Counted from the first letter of the stretch, positions 42,964 to 53,043 are shown. The stretch: DNA of 64,000 nucleotides from Tenacibaculum adriaticum (GCF_008124875.1 NZ_VNIA01000002.1:62001-126000), one strand, 5' to 3'. Notes: generated by a model from the letters alone, not told the origin. Numbers and translations are program-made.

Positions 42964-44262
42964 TTAGTTAATATTGAATCCTATTCCTGTTAAAAATGTA
43001 CGTTCTTTTTGATTAGTTCCTAAACTGTTAATGGCATAATGACCTTTAAAAACTATTTTTGGAGTAATAAAATAATTGACTCCGAAAGTAATCTCACTGC
43101 GTTCCCAACGAGGATTATCAAAATATCCTACTTTAGTTGTATGCATAGTATCATAGAAATCATATCTAGTAAAAAGATATAATTGTTGTTTTGTTGTTTT
43201 TTGACTTATAAGAGGAAGAATATTGTACATGGCTGAAGCATAATATCCTAAAGCTGTTTTTGCTACTGGTGTTCGTTTAGCTTCTAAAGCGTTTGGTAAA
43301 TTGTTATTTGCATCAGAAATTTTATCAGAATTCTGTAAATGTCCATATAAAAACATTCCTCTAAATTTGAAATCACCCATGTCTACATTAGTATGAGCAT
43401 CGATAATAGAAACATTTCCAGAAACATTATCTAATTTGGGTTTTGTTCTGTTTTTATTTGAGTCACCAAAGTAACCACTAATCCCAACAAATCCTTTGTT
43501 TGATAAATTATAATCTAAACGAAAAGAAACGGCCATACTTTCTGCATTAATAGTCTCAAACTTTTTTTGTTGACCTCGCAGTATCCAATTGGCAGAACTA
43601 AATTCCTCACTATTTAAACCGTTTACAAAAAATAGTTTGTAACTCCATTGATTTCTATTACCAAAATCACCAAGTATCTCAAAACCATTCTCATACCATC
43701 CCATAGGTAAAATAGTATTTTCCATTTGAGAACGATATCCAGTTACATATTGAGTAGGGCGATCAAGTTTAGAGCCGTTCCCCATGTATAGTTTTAAACG
43801 CCCAACTCTAAAATTTAACCATTTTTTGTATTTAAACAATACATTTAATTGTTCTAAAGCAACTTCACCACCTTTTTCTATTTCATTTTCATATTCCCCA
43901 AATTCTTCATAAATATCTAGCTCTTTGGTCGCTCCTGTTCCTCCATGTTCAAATTCAAATTCAGCTTTTAATTGTATTTTATCATTGAAATTATACATTA
44001 AATACAAGTTTAAACGCTCTGTGTCAAATGCATTTCTTTTTGTTTTATCTGTATCCCAGTCATAATTATAATAGTTAACAACGCCATATCCTTTTAGCTG
44101 AAAGTTGTTGAATATGTTATTATTTTTTTTGTCAATACTATCTTGTTTCAAAAGCTCTGCCTTTAGTTCTGCTTTTATTTCTTGTTTTAATTTTTCTATA
44201 TCATTTTGAGAAATTAAAAATTGACTTAATAACAAGGAGATTAATAGTAATTTTATTTTCAT
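42964..44262 (-). CDS. Outer-membrane porin (OprP/O-like) of the imelisin locus
   Basis: 432 residues. Signal peptide of about 18 residues (LLLISLLLSQFLISQ), a charged coiled coil (EKLKQEIKAELKAELLKQ) that probably trimerises or touches peptidoglycan, then alternating amphipathic strands ending in an aromatic/polar C-terminus (TGIGFNIN). Features of phosphate-selective porin-like proteins are NFRVGRLKLYMG, the KLDRPTQYVTGYR loop and AEFEFEHGG. Substrate unknown; its place upstream of imelysin 2 and under the shared palindromes suggests metal or metal-chelate passage. First gene of the minus unit. Confidence 0.85.
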   Translation of the reverse strand: MKIKLLLISLLLSQFLISQNDIEKLKQEIKAELKAELLKQDSIDKKNNNIFNNFQLKGYGVVNYYNYDWDTDKTKRNAFDTERLNLYLMYNFNDKIQLKAEFEFEHGGTGATKELDIYEEFGEYENEIEKGGEVALEQLNVLFKYKKWLNFRVGRLKLYMGNGSKLDRPTQYVTGYRSQMENTILPMGWYENGFEILGDFGNRNQWSYKLFFVNGLNSEEFSSANWILRGQQKKFETINAESMAVSFRLDYNLSNKGFVGISGYFGDSNKNRTKPKLDNVSGNVSIIDAHTNVDMGDFKFRGMFLYGHLQNSDKISDANNNLPNALEAKRTPVAKTALGYYASAMYNILPLISQKTTKQQLYLFTRYDFYDTMHTTKVGYFDNPRWERSEITFGVNYFITPKIVFKGHYAINSLGTNQKERTFLTGIGFNIN

Positions 44263-44266
44263 TACT

Positions 44267-44291
44267 TTTATTTAGATTTATTCTAATTAAG
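44267..44291. promoter_or_regulatory. Palindromic regulatory box 4 (next to porin start)
   Basis: TTTATTTAGA-n5-TCTAATTAAG, 18/20 to the locus palindrome, ending 4 bp from the porin ATG (at 44262 on the minus strand). Confidence 0.55.
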
Positions 44292-44326
44292 TTGCAAAAA
44301 AAAGACAGTTTTAATTAATTTCAAAA

Positions 44327-44351
44327 TTTATTTAGACTTATTTTAAATAAA
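44327..44351. promoter_or_regulatory. Palindromic regulatory box 5 (upstream of porin)
   Basis: TTTATTTAGA-n5-TTTAAATAAA, 19/20, the best copy. It is 35 bp from box 4 with a T-rich minus-strand candidate promoter (TTTTTTTTG) between them. It is about 55 bp upstream of the guaB promoter element, so guaB could also be affected. Confidence 0.6.
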
Positions 44352-44406
44352 TTTTAACATAAAAAAGATTAATAAAAACTTAATGTAATAAGTTTGATAT
44401 TTGTAG

Positions 44407-44414
44407 TATATTTG
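44407..44414 (+). promoter_or_regulatory. guaB promoter (-7 element)
   Basis: TATATTTG, a full match. It places the in-frame TTG at 44416 at the transcription start and supports ATG 44452, with a leader of about 32 nt. Confidence 0.55.
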
Positions 44415-44451
44415 CTTGCAATTAATTAACAACACAACAATTGATTGCAAT

Positions 44452-45927
44452 ATGAATGCGCACCAATCTAAATTAGTAGGCGAAGGTTTAACTTACGACG
44501 ATGTTTTACTCGTTCCAGCCTATTCCGAAATACTTCCACGTGAAGTTAATATTCAAACAAAATTTACTCGAAACATAACGATTAATGTGCCTATTATTTC
44601 TGCGGCCATGGATACCGTTACCGAAAGTGCTATGGCAATTGCCATGGCAAGAGAAGGAGGGATAGGTGTTTTACATAAAAACATGACGATAGATCAACAA
44701 GCACAAGAAGTACGAAAGGTAAAACGTGCAGAAAGTGGTATGATTATAGATCCTGTAACATTAACACTCGAAGCATCTGTAGCAGATGCTAAAACGTTAA
44801 TGAAAGAGCATAGTATTGGAGGGATACCAATTGTAGATGACAATGGTACTCTTAAAGGAATTGTTACGAATAGAGATTTGCGTTTTGAACATAAAAATGA
44901 CCGACCAATTATAGAAGTAATGACCAGTGAGAACTTGGTAACTGCTCATGTAGGAACTTCATTAAAAGATGCAGAAAAAATTCTTCAACAAAATAAAATT
45001 GAAAAGTTATTAATTGTTGATGAAAATTATAAGCTTTCTGGTTTAATTACATTTCGAGATATTACTAAGGTTACTCAAAAGCCTATAGCGAATAAAGATA
45101 CTTACGGAAGGTTGCGTGTTGCAGCAGCTTTAGGGGTAACTCCAGATGCAGTTGATAGAGCAGCAGCCTTAGTAAAAGCAGGTGTAGATGCAGTTATTAT
45201 AGATACAGCACATGGTCATACAAAAGGGGTTGTTTCTGTTTTAAAAGAAATAAAAGAAAAGTTTCCTCAATTAGATGTTGTAGTAGGAAATATTGCAACT
45301 CCAGAAGCTGCAAAATATTTAGTAGAAGCAGGAGCAGATGCTGTAAAAGTTGGAATTGGCCCAGGATCTATTTGTACAACGCGTGTGGTAGCAGGAGTTG
45401 GTTTTCCTCAATTCTCGGCAGTATTAGAAGTTGCAGCGGCTATTAAAGGAAGTGGAGTGCCTGTAATTGCAGACGGAGGAATTCGTTATACAGGAGATAT
45501 TCCTAAAGCAATCGCTGCAGGAGCCGATTGTGTAATGTTAGGGTCATTATTAGCAGGTACAAAAGAAAGTCCAGGAGAAACGATTATTTTTGAAGGAAGA
45601 AAGTTTAAATCGTATCGTGGAATGGGTTCTATAGAAGCGATGAAAGAAGGTTCTAAAGATCGTTATTTTCAAGATGTAGAAGATGATATTAAAAAATTAG
45701 TTCCCGAAGGTATTGTAGGTCGTGTACCTTATAAAGGAGATTTATATGAAAGTATTCATCAATTTATAGGAGGTTTAAGAGCAGGAATGGGATATTGTGG
45801 AGCAAAGGATGTTGAAACGCTTAAAACAACAGGAAAGTTTGTTAGACTTACGGCAAGTGGAATAGGTGAAAGCCATCCACATAACGTAACAATTACCAAA
45901 GAAGCTCCAAATTATAGTCGTAGATAA
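44452..45927 (+). CDS. guaB: Inosine-5'-monophosphate dehydrogenase
   Basis: 491 residues from ATG 44452 ([17 protein letters not shown]). The catalytic barrel holds GPGSICTTR with nucleophile Cys308, the flap region with the GMGSIEAM and YFQDVEDD segments, and the NAD site DTAHGH. A CBS pair (about 95-210) is inserted at the usual place, for allosteric adenine or guanine nucleotide binding. Reaction: IMP + NAD+ to XMP, the committed step of GTP synthesis. Single gene with a long terminator after it; a metal-locus palindrome lies just upstream of its promoter, probably belonging to the porin. Confidence 0.97.
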   Translation: MNAHQSKLVGEGLTYDDVLLVPAYSEILPREVNIQTKFTRNITINVPIISAAMDTVTESAMAIAMAREGGIGVLHKNMTIDQQAQEVRKVKRAESGMIIDPVTLTLEASVADAKTLMKEHSIGGIPIVDDNGTLKGIVTNRDLRFEHKNDRPIIEVMTSENLVTAHVGTSLKDAEKILQQNKIEKLLIVDENYKLSGLITFRDITKVTQKPIANKDTYGRLRVAAALGVTPDAVDRAAALVKAGVDAVIIDTAHGHTKGVVSVLKEIKEKFPQLDVVVGNIATPEAAKYLVEAGADAVKVGIGPGSICTTRVVAGVGFPQFSAVLEVAAAIKGSGVPVIADGGIRYTGDIPKAIAAGADCVMLGSLLAGTKESPGETIIFEGRKFKSYRGMGSIEAMKEGSKDRYFQDVEDDIKKLVPEGIVGRVPYKGDLYESIHQFIGGLRAGMGYCGAKDVETLKTTGKFVRLTASGIGESHPHNVTITKEAPNYSRR

Positions 45928-45976
45928 GTTAATTCATTCATTTATAATTTATTTCAAAAGACTGTTTAAAATAAAG

Positions 45977-46010
45977 AAAACTCTGTTGATAACTAATTCA
46001 ACAGAGTTTT
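45977..46010 (+). terminator. guaB terminator
   Basis: AAAACTCTGTTGA (45977-45989) pairs with TCAACAGAGTTTT (45998-46010) around TAACTAAT, 50 bp after the stop codon. Confidence 0.85.
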
Positions 46011-46062
46011 GAGTTTTTAGCTGTAAATAGTATTTTAGCACGTACCTCAATTTACCTTTTTT

Positions 46063-47922
46063 ATGACGCAAGAGACACAATACACAGAAGATAATATACG
46101 CTCGTTAGACTGGAAAGAACATATTAGAATGCGTCCTGGAATGTATATTGGTAAATTGGGTGATGGTTCTTCACCTGATGATGGAATTTATATTTTAGTA
46201 AAAGAAGTACTCGATAACTCTATCGATGAATTTGTAATGGGAACGGGTAAAACTATCGAAGTTTCTGTACAAGGAAATAAAGTTATTGTACGAGATTATG
46301 GTCGTGGTATTCCGTTAGGAAAAGTGGTGGATGTAGTTTCAAAAATGAATACGGGAGGAAAGTATGATTCACGTGCGTTTAAGAAATCAGTAGGACTTAA
46401 CGGAGTTGGTACCAAAGCAGTAAACGCTTTATCTACTTTTTTTAGAGTAGAAAGTACACGTGATGGTAAATCGGCTTCTGCAGAATTTGAAAAAGGAAAT
46501 CTTACTAACGAAGAAACTGTAGAGGAAACAACTCGTAGAAGAGGAACAAAGGTTTCTTTTATTGCGGATGATACAATCTTCAAAAATTATAAATACCGTC
46601 CAGAATATATTGTTAAACTCTTAAAAAATTATGTTTATCTAAATCCTGGATTAACAATTGTTTTTAACGGAGAAAAATATTTTTCAGAAAATGGGTTAAA
46701 GGATTTATTGGAAGACAACAACAATCAAGAAGATATGTTGTATCCGATTATTCATTTAAGGGGAGATGATATTGAAGTAGCTATAACACATAGTAAAACA
46801 CAATATTCTGAAGAATACCATTCGTTTGTTAACGGGCAAAACACCACACAAGGAGGAACACACTTAGCCGCTTTTAGAGAAGCGTTCGTAAAAACAATTC
46901 GTGAATTCTACGGAAAGAATTTTGAAGCATCTGATGTTCGAAAATCAGTAATTTCTGCCATATCTATTAAAGTAATGGAACCTGTTTTTGAAAGTCAGAC
47001 CAAAACAAAATTAGGTTCTACTGATATGGGAGGCGATTTACCAACAGTTCGTACTTATATAAACGATTTTGTAAAAACACAACTCGATAACTATTTACAT
47101 AAGAATACAGAAACGGCAGAAAAACTTCAAAAGAAGATTTTACAGGCAGAGAAAGAGCGTAAAGAATTATCTGGAATTCGAAAATTAGCAAGAGATAGAG
47201 CTAAAAAAGCAAGTTTACACAATAAAAAGTTACGAGATTGTCGTATTCATTTTGGAGATACTAAAAAGGAAAATTATTTAGATACCACGTTATTTATTAC
47301 AGAGGGAGACTCCGCAAGTGGATCGATAACCAAATCGAGAAATGTAAATACACAAGCGGTTTTTAGCTTAAAAGGAAAGCCTTTAAATTCATACGGATTA
47401 ACGAAGAAAATCGTGTATGAAAATGAAGAATTTAATTTACTACAATCTGCTTTAAATATAGAAGACGGACTAGAAGATTTACGTTATAACAATATTGTAA
47501 TTGCTACCGATGCCGATGTAGATGGTATGCATATTCGATTGTTATTAATTACGTTCTTTTTACAATTCTTTCCAGAGGTAATTAAAGAAGGTCACTTATA
47601 CATTTTAGAGACTCCTTTATTTAGGGTTCGTAATAAGAAAGAAACAATTTATTGCTATTCGGAAGAAGAAAAGAAAAATGCTATCGAAAAACTACGTGGT
47701 AAACCAGAAATAACACGATTTAAAGGGTTAGGGGAGATTTCTCCTAACGAATTTGTACATTTTATTGGAGATGATATTCGATTAGAACCTGTAATGTTAG
47801 ATAAAGAAATGTCTATCGAACAGATGTTAGAATTTTATATGGGTAAAAACACCCCAAATCGTCAAAAGTTCATCATTAATAATCTTAAAGTTGAACTAGA
47901 TTTGGTCTCAACGGAAGAATAA
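46063..47922 (+). CDS. parE: DNA topoisomerase IV subunit B (type IIA, ParE/GyrB family)
   Basis: 619 residues. GHKL ATPase domain: [19 protein letters not shown] and [14 protein letters not shown]. The transducer domain has the [10 protein letters not shown] lysine. The Toprim domain starts at EGDSASG (414-420) with DADVDGMHI binding Mg. Short length (about 620) and the partner gene of the GyrA/ParC type downstream indicate topo IV rather than gyrase, whose B subunit is usually longer and often unlinked. Role: decatenation of daughter chromosomes, ATP driven. A possible 56-codon gene sits between it and parC. Confidence 0.9.
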   Translation: MTQETQYTEDNIRSLDWKEHIRMRPGMYIGKLGDGSSPDDGIYILVKEVLDNSIDEFVMGTGKTIEVSVQGNKVIVRDYGRGIPLGKVVDVVSKMNTGGKYDSRAFKKSVGLNGVGTKAVNALSTFFRVESTRDGKSASAEFEKGNLTNEETVEETTRRRGTKVSFIADDTIFKNYKYRPEYIVKLLKNYVYLNPGLTIVFNGEKYFSENGLKDLLEDNNNQEDMLYPIIHLRGDDIEVAITHSKTQYSEEYHSFVNGQNTTQGGTHLAAFREAFVKTIREFYGKNFEASDVRKSVISAISIKVMEPVFESQTKTKLGSTDMGGDLPTVRTYINDFVKTQLDNYLHKNTETAEKLQKKILQAEKERKELSGIRKLARDRAKKASLHNKKLRDCRIHFGDTKKENYLDTTLFITEGDSASGSITKSRNVNTQAVFSLKGKPLNSYGLTKKIVYENEEFNLLQSALNIEDGLEDLRYNNIVIATDADVDGMHIRLLLITFFLQFFPEVIKEGHLYILETPLFRVRNKKETIYCYSEEEKKNAIEKLRGKPEITRFKGLGEISPNEFVHFIGDDIRLEPVMLDKEMSIEQMLEFYMGKNTPNRQKFIINNLKVELDLVSTEE

Positions 47923-47925
47923 AAA

Positions 47926-48096
47926 ATGAAGGATAAACTCAGAAAAATATTATTGATATTATCAATAAAAATGATAGTTGTGAATTTTCTGAAGATTGAT
48001 TTTGAAAGCCCTTTTAATATGAAACTAAATCGTTCATCTTATTTAGGAATCTTATCAATGTTTTTTATTACGCTATCAATGATTTTATCAATTTAA
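47926..48096 (+). CDS. Possible small hydrophobic protein between parE and parC
   Basis: A 56-codon frame begins 4 bp after the parE stop and ends 26 bp before the parC start. My translation starts MKDKLRKILLILSIKM, has a middle NFLKIDFESPFNMKLNRSS, and ends in a hydrophobic GILSMFFITLSMILSI. Two hydrophobic stretches around a charged loop suggest a small two-helix membrane peptide. The A-rich stretch before its ATG is typical of this genome. No homologue comes to mind; it could also be decayed sequence. No internal stop or frameshift is visible. Confidence 0.4.
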   Translation: MKDKLRKILLILSIKMIVVNFLKIDFESPFNMKLNRSSYLGILSMFFITLSMILSI

Positions 48097-48122
48097 GATA
48101 ACAAAAATTAAGAAGAATCTTA

Positions 48123-50828
48123 ATGGAAGAAAATAACAATTACGAACACAACGAAGAATTAACTAACGAAAACCAATCTGAAAATACAGAAACTATAACG
48201 AAGGTTACAGGTATGTACAAAGAATGGTTTTTAGACTATGCTTCGTATGTAATTTTAGAACGTGCGGTACCATCAATAGAAGATGGCTTTAAACCAGTGC
48301 AACGTCGCATTATGCATTCTATGAAAGATTTAGACGATGGTCGTTACAATAAGGTAGCAAACATTGTTGGTCATACAATGCAATATCACCCGCATGGAGA
48401 TGCTTCTATTGGAGATGCGATGGTGCAAATGGGGCAAAAAGAATTGCTGATAGATATGCAAGGTAACTGGGGTAATATCTTAACAGGAGATAGAGCTGCA
48501 GCTTCTCGTTATATTGAGGCACGTTTATCAAAATTTGCATTAGATGTTGTTTTTAACCCTAAAACGACAGAATGGAAAATGTCGTATGATGGTAGAAGAA
48601 AAGAACCTGTAGATTTACCTGTAAAGTTTCCAATGTTATTGGCACAAGGAGCAGAAGGTATTGCGGTTGGATTATCAACCAAAATATTACCTCATAATTT
48701 TAATGAATTAATAGATGCTTCTATAAAATATTTAAAAGGAAGAAATTTTACCATTTTACCTGATTTTTTAACAGGAGGAATAGCTGATTTTACCGATTAT
48801 AAAGATGGTAAAAGAGGAGGAAAAGTAAGAGTTCGCGCAAAAATTTCTGCACTCGATAAAAAAACATTGGTAATTACTGAAGTCCCTTTTGGTACAACAA
48901 CTTCATCATTAATTGATAGCATTATCAAGGCGAATGAAAAGGGTAAAATAAAAATTAAAAAGATTGAAGATAATACAGCGGCCAATGTAGAGATTTTAGT
49001 GCATTTACCACCTAATGTATCTCCAGATACTACTATTGATGCTTTATATGCATTTACCAATTGTGAAAGTTCGATTTCGCCATTATGCTGTGTGATTGAA
49101 GACAACAAACCTATTTTTATTGGAGTTACTGAGATTTTAAAAAAATCAACAGATTTTACGGTAGATTTGCTCAAGAGAGAACTTGAAATTCAGTTAAATG
49201 AATTAGAAGAGCAATGGCATTTTTCCTCTTTAGAACGTATTTTTATTGAAAATAGAATCTATCGAGATATAGAAGAAGAAGAGTCTTGGGAAGGGGTAAT
49301 TGCAGCGATCGATAAAGGTTTACAACCACATATTAAACATTTAAAGAGAGCAGTTACAGAAGAGGATATTGTACGCTTAACAGAAATCAGAATTAAAAAG
49401 ATTTCTAAGTTTGACATAGATAAGGCTAAACAACATATAGAAAGTTTAGAAGAGAAAATAGCAGAAGTAAAAAATTATTTAGCAAACTTAATTGAGTTTG
49501 CTATAGATTATTTTAAACGATTAAAAGACACCTACGGTAAAGGAAAAGAACGTAAAACAGAAATCCGTATTTTTGATGACATTGTTGCAACTAAAGTTGT
49601 AATGCGTAATGCTAAACTGTATGTAAACAGAGAAGAAGGTTTTATAGGAACTTCATTGAAAAAAGACGAATATGTCACTGACTGCGCCGATATAGACGAT
49701 ATTATCATTTTTAGAGAAGATGGAACGATGATGGTTACAAAAGTGGATGCTAAAACTTTTGTAGGTAAAGGAATTATGCATGTTGCTGTATTTAAGAAGG
49801 GAGACAAGCGTACAGTTTATAATATGATTTATAAAGATGGCGTTAAAGGACCAAGTTATATGAAACGTTTTAATGTAACAGGGGTAACTCGTGATAAAGA
49901 ATACGATTTATCTAATGGAAGTAAAGGATCTAAAGTACTTTATTTTACAGCAAATCAAAATGGAGAAGCAGAAGTAGTAACTATTAATTTACGAGCTGTA
50001 GGAAGTGTTAAAAAGCTAAAATGGGATTTAGATTTTGCAGATTTAGCAATTAAAGGACGTTCTGTTAGAGGTAATTTGGTAAGTAAACACTCAATAAAGA
50101 AAATTGAATTTAAAGAAGCTGGGGTTTCAACCTTAAAGCCACGTAAAATTTGGTTTGACGATACTGTTCAGCGTTTAAATGTTGATAATAGAGGAGAATT
50201 ATTAGGGGAATTTAAAGCTGAAGATAAAATACTCATTGCAACACAATCGGGTAAGATTAAGGCGGTAACACCAGATTTGGCAATGCATTTTGAAGATGAT
50301 ATGATTGTACTGGAAAAATGGAAACCTAATAAACCTTTATCAGCTATTTATTTTGATGGAGAAAAAGAACGTTATTATGTTAAGCGTTTTGTTGTTGAAA
50401 CTTCTGGAAAAGAGGAAGTTTTTATTTCAGATCACGATAAGAGTAAGTTAGAAATTATCGCTACAGATTATCGCCCTATAGCAGAAGTTATTTTCTCTAA
50501 GCGAAGTTTAGAAAAAATTGAAGTAAATTTTGAGGAGTTTATTGCGGTAAAAGGAATTAAAGCTTTAGGTAATCAATTAACAACTGATAAGATTAAACAG
50601 GTTAATTTATTAGAATCACTTCCATATGAAGAGCCAGAGAAAGAGAAAGCGGAAGAAATGGAAGTAAATGATGAAGAAGTGATAGAAGATGTTTTACCTT
50701 TAGATGTTCCAGAAATAACAAAATCTAAAAAAGTCTTTGAAACCAAAGAAGAAAAAGCTAAAAAAGCTTTAGAGCGATCTATTCAAAAGAAAAAAGATAC
50801 GAGTGATGATCAACCAACATTATTTTAG
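48123..50828 (+). CDS. parC: DNA topoisomerase IV subunit A (type IIA, ParC/GyrA family)
   Basis: 901 residues. After a polar tail (1-30) comes the 5Y-CAP/winged-helix region, with the active-site Tyr130 in RAAASRYIEARLS and the quinolone-determining YHPHGDASIGDAM. A tower and coiled coil span about 330-460; the C-terminal half contains pinwheel-type strands (VRGNLVSKHSIKKIEF and similar) and a long acidic/Lys tail (about 830-901, EPEKEKAEEMEVNDEE), unusually extended. No GyrA box is evident, consistent with topo IV. It is the partner of parE upstream. The stop is directly followed by the ATG of the MscS-like gene. Confidence 0.9.
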   Translation: MEENNNYEHNEELTNENQSENTETITKVTGMYKEWFLDYASYVILERAVPSIEDGFKPVQRRIMHSMKDLDDGRYNKVANIVGHTMQYHPHGDASIGDAMVQMGQKELLIDMQGNWGNILTGDRAAASRYIEARLSKFALDVVFNPKTTEWKMSYDGRRKEPVDLPVKFPMLLAQGAEGIAVGLSTKILPHNFNELIDASIKYLKGRNFTILPDFLTGGIADFTDYKDGKRGGKVRVRAKISALDKKTLVITEVPFGTTTSSLIDSIIKANEKGKIKIKKIEDNTAANVEILVHLPPNVSPDTTIDALYAFTNCESSISPLCCVIEDNKPIFIGVTEILKKSTDFTVDLLKRELEIQLNELEEQWHFSSLERIFIENRIYRDIEEEESWEGVIAAIDKGLQPHIKHLKRAVTEEDIVRLTEIRIKKISKFDIDKAKQHIESLEEKIAEVKNYLANLIEFAIDYFKRLKDTYGKGKERKTEIRIFDDIVATKVVMRNAKLYVNREEGFIGTSLKKDEYVTDCADIDDIIIFREDGTMMVTKVDAKTFVGKGIMHVAVFKKGDKRTVYNMIYKDGVKGPSYMKRFNVTGVTRDKEYDLSNGSKGSKVLYFTANQNGEAEVVTINLRAVGSVKKLKWDLDFADLAIKGRSVRGNLVSKHSIKKIEFKEAGVSTLKPRKIWFDDTVQRLNVDNRGELLGEFKAEDKILIATQSGKIKAVTPDLAMHFEDDMIVLEKWKPNKPLSAIYFDGEKERYYVKRFVVETSGKEEVFISDHDKSKLEIIATDYRPIAEVIFSKRSLEKIEVNFEEFIAVKGIKALGNQLTTDKIKQVNLLESLPYEEPEKEKAEEMEVNDEEVIEDVLPLDVPEITKSKKVFETKEEKAKKALERSIQKKKDTSDDQPTLF

Positions 50829-51686
50829 ATGCAAGATATCATACAATACTTTTCTAAGTTAGATTCCCCAGAAAGTGTACTTCTTTATGTGCTAGTAATT
50901 ACTTTTGTTGCTTGGGTTGTTTCTAGGGTTTTAAGGTATATTATCGTTCTTATTATTAAATCGAGAAAATCAGATCGATTTGGTAGAACAAGTATTCAGT
51001 TTTTGCGAAACTCAGTAAAGTTTTTTGTAGGTGTTTTTGCTGTGTTCTATATTATTTCAACAGTTCCAGCTTTTAGAAGTAAAGCTTCATTTATCTTTTC
51101 TGGAGCAGGAATTTTAGCAGCTATTATTGGTTTTGCTGCACAGGCAGCTTTATCTAATTTAATAGCAGGAGCATTTATCGTAATTTTTAGACCATTTAGA
51201 GTAGGTGATTATATAAAATTAGATGAAGAACGTATAGGTATTGTACAAGATATTAATCTGCGTCATACAGTTATTAATAATTTTGAAAACAAACGATTAA
51301 TTATACCAAATTCGGTAATTAGTACTGCGTCTATTTTAAATCATACTATTATAGATTCTCATGTGTTGAGTTTTAATAACTTTAAAGTTGGTTTAAAAGC
51401 TGATATAGATCTAGCAAGAAAAATAATCCGAGAAGAAGCTGTAAAGCTGCCTAATGTTATAGATAATCGTACACCAGAAGATGTATTAGCTACTAAAGAT
51501 CAAATAGATGTTAGAGTAATAGATATTCATACAAGTTACATTCATTTACGTGCTTATGTTTGGATAAATGAGCCTTTTAAAGAGTTTAAAAACAAATGTG
51601 CTTTAAAAGAAGCTGTTCATAAACGTTTTGTTAAAGAAGGTGTTGATTTACCTATACCAATTAGTAAAATAATAAAAATAGAATAA
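50829..51686 (+). CDS. Mechanosensitive ion channel family protein (MscS-like)
   Basis: 285 residues. About three N-terminal transmembrane helices; TM3 pore helix reads AAIIGFAAQAALSNLIAGAFIVIF (Gly/Ala-rich, split at 98-121), followed by the RPFRVGDYI beta-domain start and NSVISTASILNHT. C-terminal alpha/beta cage at about 190-280. Role: relief of osmotic pressure in the inner membrane. It starts immediately after the parC stop codon (zero spacer), so it is cotranscribed; the functional link is unclear. Confidence 0.9.
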   Translation: MQDIIQYFSKLDSPESVLLYVLVITFVAWVVSRVLRYIIVLIIKSRKSDRFGRTSIQFLRNSVKFFVGVFAVFYIISTVPAFRSKASFIFSGAGILAAIIGFAAQAALSNLIAGAFIVIFRPFRVGDYIKLDEERIGIVQDINLRHTVINNFENKRLIIPNSVISTASILNHTIIDSHVLSFNNFKVGLKADIDLARKIIREEAVKLPNVIDNRTPEDVLATKDQIDVRVIDIHTSYIHLRAYVWINEPFKEFKNKCALKEAVHKRFVKEGVDLPIPISKIIKIE

Positions 51687-51717
51687 AAAAAAGCCTCATT
51701 AATCGATGAGGCTTTTT
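51686..51717 (+). terminator. Terminator of the parE-parC-mscS unit
   Basis: AAGCCTCAT pairs with ATGAGGCTT around TAATCG, with A6 before and T6 after. It overlaps the end of the mscS stop codon region. Confidence 0.85.
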
Positions 51718-51811
51718 TATTGGTTTCGAAAATAAGTTGCCCCATGAGAGGTTACTTTACATTTTGTTACCTACTAGAAAACGTTAAGTATAAATCTATA
51801 TTCATTAGAGT

Positions 51812-52843
51812 TTACTTTTTGTCAAACTTATGATTATCAGTTACTATTGCCCATCCATGGTTATTCACTTTATCTGTTGAAATACAACTTACTTTGGCTC
51901 CAATACTATTATCAAAATTGTCTTGAGAATTAGCAATATAAACCCTAGAGATATAATTTTTGGAAGCAAAACGAGGAATGCTTTTAGTCCATTTATCCTT
52001 ATTACTGTTATAAATATGAAAATTAAAAAAAACTTTATTGCCTCCGTTTGGAGGGTATACATCTTCTCTGTCGGCAGGCATCTCTTTCATTGTAAAGCAT
52101 AAGCGACTGTCTCTTAAGTTAATACCTGCATAGGTTTCACCCCAACTTTCATTTCCTGTTAATACAAAAATATACTTTCCTCTCATTTCATTAATACTTG
52201 GCCAACCATATTGACTTACATTAGTAGCCAAATCTACATTTGGGTTAGTAAATAAAGTATTAGGTTTAAAAATTAAATTTTCTCCTAAATATCTTTTCAA
52301 GTAAGTGTCAATTTGATCATGGAAATTTTGGAATCCGCCCCCCGTGCTTTTAATATCTAACTTTACCATAATGGGATAATGATCTGGAGAACCATCATGC
52401 CATTGTTTAAGTTCATTTAAATATTTAGAAAGTTTATCTCCAAATAAACCACTAGTATGATTTACGGTCCAGAAATTGTCACTAATATCACCATTTGGTG
52501 TGAATGAACTTGTATGTCTCCAAATATCCAGTTCTACCCCCATACAATTTCCATTTTCACTGGTTTTTCCATCACTTTTAACATACCTGGTAAGTTGTTC
52601 TCCAATGGATTCGTTACGTTCATATGAATTATGAGATCCTTTAAAAACTATTTGATGATATTTTAAATTATTAAGGTCAGATACAGAAATACCTGTGCCT
52701 TTATTAGCGGTTATATTGTCTAAATTGTCAAGAGATTCTAATTCAATATTGTCTGTATTAAGATCATTTTCATCACTATTTTTTTCGCATTGAATGAATA
52801 AAGATATTAACAATAAAAAGAAGAAGGGTTTTAAAAATTTCAT
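51812..52843 (-). CDS. Ca2+-dependent phosphatidylinositol-specific phospholipase C-like lipoprotein
   Basis: 343 residues. Lipoprotein signal ending LFIQCEK (Cys19), then a 40-residue acidic Asn/Asp/Glu-rich spacer. The PI-PLC X domain (about 60-340) shows His71 and Asn72 (FKGSHNSY), Glu104 and Asp106 (GVELDIW) and His129 (TVNHTSG), the residues expected for catalysis and Ca2+ in the PI-PLC-C1 group. Substrate may be phosphoinositides or GPI-like glycolipids; in marine Bacteroidota possibly host or algal lipids, an inference. Surface exposure is suggested by the acidic spacer after the lipidated Cys. Confidence 0.88.
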   Translation of the reverse strand: MKFLKPFFFLLLISLFIQCEKNSDENDLNTDNIELESLDNLDNITANKGTGISVSDLNNLKYHQIVFKGSHNSYERNESIGEQLTRYVKSDGKTSENGNCMGVELDIWRHTSSFTPNGDISDNFWTVNHTSGLFGDKLSKYLNELKQWHDGSPDHYPIMVKLDIKSTGGGFQNFHDQIDTYLKRYLGENLIFKPNTLFTNPNVDLATNVSQYGWPSINEMRGKYIFVLTGNESWGETYAGINLRDSRLCFTMKEMPADREDVYPPNGGNKVFFNFHIYNSNKDKWTKSIPRFASKNYISRVYIANSQDNFDNSIGAKVSCISTDKVNNHGWAIVTDNHKFDKK

Positions 52844-52990
52844 GAGATATGTTTTATAGGTTATTAAACAATTCTACGGATTTTTAAAAGCAACCCCAAA
52901 ACTATTGGATTATGGTTTATTTATTTAATTGTTAAAAAAAAACTTGAAATCAGAGATGAATATCAATTGATAAAGTAATTAGTACAGAAT

Positions 52991-53025
52991 AAAAAAAGCC
53001 TCATCAATGGATGAGGCCTTTCTTT
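52991..53025 (-). terminator. Terminator of the secreted endonuclease gene
   Basis: AGCCTCATC (52997-53005) pairs with GATGAGGC(C)T (53010-53019) around AATG; the minus-strand transcript runs into a U7 tract. Ends 20 bp after the endonuclease stop. Confidence 0.8.
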
Positions 53026-53043
53026 TTGAATCTTTAGTAAGAT

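Noticed and set aside
44416-44451. TTG start of guaB adding 12 residues
   Set aside because: It coincides with the predicted transcription start, and IMPDH begins at the ATG 44452.
46296-46583. A - strand frame of 95 codons opposite parE
   Set aside because: Antisense to the conserved ATPase codons; composition follows parE.
51686-53025. Near-identical stems AGCCTCAT at 51691 and 52997 (and AAGCCTCGA at 21731) as a dispersed repeat
   Set aside because: Each is simply a terminator of its own gene with different loop and flanks; GC-clamp similarity is expected.
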